Source: Rhyacichthys aspro (taxonomy: Eukaryota > Chordata > Actinopteri > Gobiiformes > Rhyacichthyidae). From it: a stretch of 64,000 nucleotides of DNA. Location of the stretch: the NCBI GenBank assembly GCA_036850595.1, contig CM072160.1:11759906-11823905 (forward strand), written 5' to 3'. How positions within the stretch are numbered: the stretch's first letter is position 1; the number at the start of each line of letters is the position of its first letter. Below, piece after piece: positions 63,071 to 64,000 of this stretch. The position numbers were made by a program, and so were the translations under genes. The notes below the pieces were generated by a model. The model made no database searches. It was not told where the DNA came from and was given only the letters and a program-made list of their open reading frames with translations.

Positions 63071-64000
63071 CCTAATGCAGTAAGAATCACAAAGTGCTTG
63101 GTATAAAAACTAATATGCCAAGGTTTACAGCTTATGCCCTTTCATTTTAGATGACTGGGTACATTTGGTTCATAAAGGCATTCCTTCTCTGTAAAAACAT
63201 TCTGTTTTTGTTTGCTCAAAAAAAAAAACCCAACAAACTAAAAATCTGGAAAAACTATATACTTTTTGGACTGTAACTTTGTATAAACCTTGTGAAAATG
63301 CTGCAGTGTATTAGTCCGAGATGAAAGCACGATGACAAAGACACAGAGTTTGTAGAAAACACTCTAAATGAGTATTTTATATACAGCAATGGTTTACACA
63401 GCATTTCATTTAAGCTTCATCAAAGAAGACGATACAAATAAGACTAAAACAAAAGTTAAGTCCATCAGTATCAAAAATAGCAATATGTCACTGGCCTGAC
63501 CCTGACCTACGCTAAGCAAACCTCGACTGTCTCATAGAGCAGGAATGCTGGAAGATTACTCTTGATCCTGTAGTAATATAACTAAACAAAGCACTATCAG
63601 TCCTGGGCTGGGTTTCTTAAGGACATGCCCATTCTTTAATACATAGCTTACTTTTCTCTGCAGGGCAAGGTAGAACTTTGTCTCACATGTCTCTCAGTAG
63701 TAGATCATGTGCTCTCTAAAGACTGAACAACATCACAAGCTGTGTTGCCAAAATATACAGTAGACTATCGGTTAGAATTAACATCAACCAGACCCAGTTA
63801 TGCAACCGCAGAAAACCTCTCAGCAGCAAAGCTTCAAGTTTAAAAAAACAACAGTATATCTGCATAAATGTTGGTGTTCCAAAACAAGAGGAGCAGATGG
63901 TGTCATTAAAGCATTATAAAAACACAATTCATTCTTCATTAGATACAGCTTAGAGCACTCACAGAAGCATTTAAAATGATTAAGTGTTAAGAAATGTTCC

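Larger units (their letters stand above)
58353..64000. other. Non-coding right end of the window
   Basis: No gene was recognised. It contains a TTTG simple repeat (58602-58632), a short tandem repeat (59008-59060), a GT/GTAT repeat (60577-60643), A runs near 61080-61107, and two CTCF-like motifs (62738-62750 and 63057-63070). Confidence 0.7.

Noticed and set aside
63361..64000. Possible 3' UTR of a neighbouring gene at the right edge
   Set aside because: The texture is UTR-like, but there is no AATAAA in a convincing position and no coding sequence in the window to support it.
1..64000. CRISPR array, operon, phage or retroviral genes
   Set aside because: The sequence is a vertebrate intron-rich locus. 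No regularly spaced identical repeats with unique spacers and no reverse transcriptase, integrase or envelope-like frames were seen.

Overview
The window is vertebrate genomic DNA, most likely from a percomorph-type ray-finned fish. It has intron-rich coding sequence, GT-AG introns, CA/GT microsatellites, a tRNA-derived SINE of a type common in percomorph fish, and a common teleost interspersed repeat with a 'tatatagcgctt' head. There is no prokaryotic-style gene packing. One protein-coding gene is recognisable: muscleblind-like splicing regulator 1 (mbnl1), on the minus strand. Almost every other open frame is a chance frame in intron, UTR or repeat.

mbnl1 layout, right to left: nine coding exons at 36700-36527, 20171-20001, 16306-16085, 13425-13186, 12245-12192, 11498-11348, 10069-10034, 9525-9434 and 9121-9065. 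Together they give 1197 nt, or 398 residues plus stop. The exons encode two tandem pairs of CCCH zinc fingers (residues 19-38 and 53-70; 191-210 and 227-244), two poly-alanine linkers, the regulated 54-nt nuclear-localisation exon, and a Ser/Thr/Ala-rich tail. The paralogue call rests on MBNL1-like stretches such as [18 protein letters not shown] and SHKYVTQM. Exons of 171, 222, 240, 54 and 36 nt are all multiples of three, so cassette skipping keeps the frame. The 92-nt exon is not, and skipping it moves the last exon into a second frame with its own stop.

Regions: 1-1835, nothing recognised; about 1836-9064, a probable long 3' UTR with several AATAAA candidates and an A/T-rich repeat near 3.4-3.8 kb; 9065-36700, the coding part, including a 16.4-kb first intron with a SINE and simple repeats; 36.7-36.8 kb, probable 5' UTR of the start exon; 46.4-47.1 and 50.5-50.85 kb, two candidate upstream promoter/non-coding first-exon regions, each ending in a good minus-strand donor; 57120-58346, a putative non-autonomous DNA transposon filled with an A/T-tract minisatellite; about 62.7-63.1 kb, two divergent CTCF-like motifs.

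The most interesting signals are: (i) a 189-nt stretch without any AG upstream of the 54-nt exon, with clustered YGCY motifs, which fits distal-branch-point autoregulated splicing; (ii) the dual-frame last exon; (iii) UGCAUG motifs beside and inside the 36-nt exon; and (iv) the transposon-enclosed minisatellite with an indel-free 258-bp internal duplication, whose punctuation motif resembles that of a second repeat at 3.6 kb.
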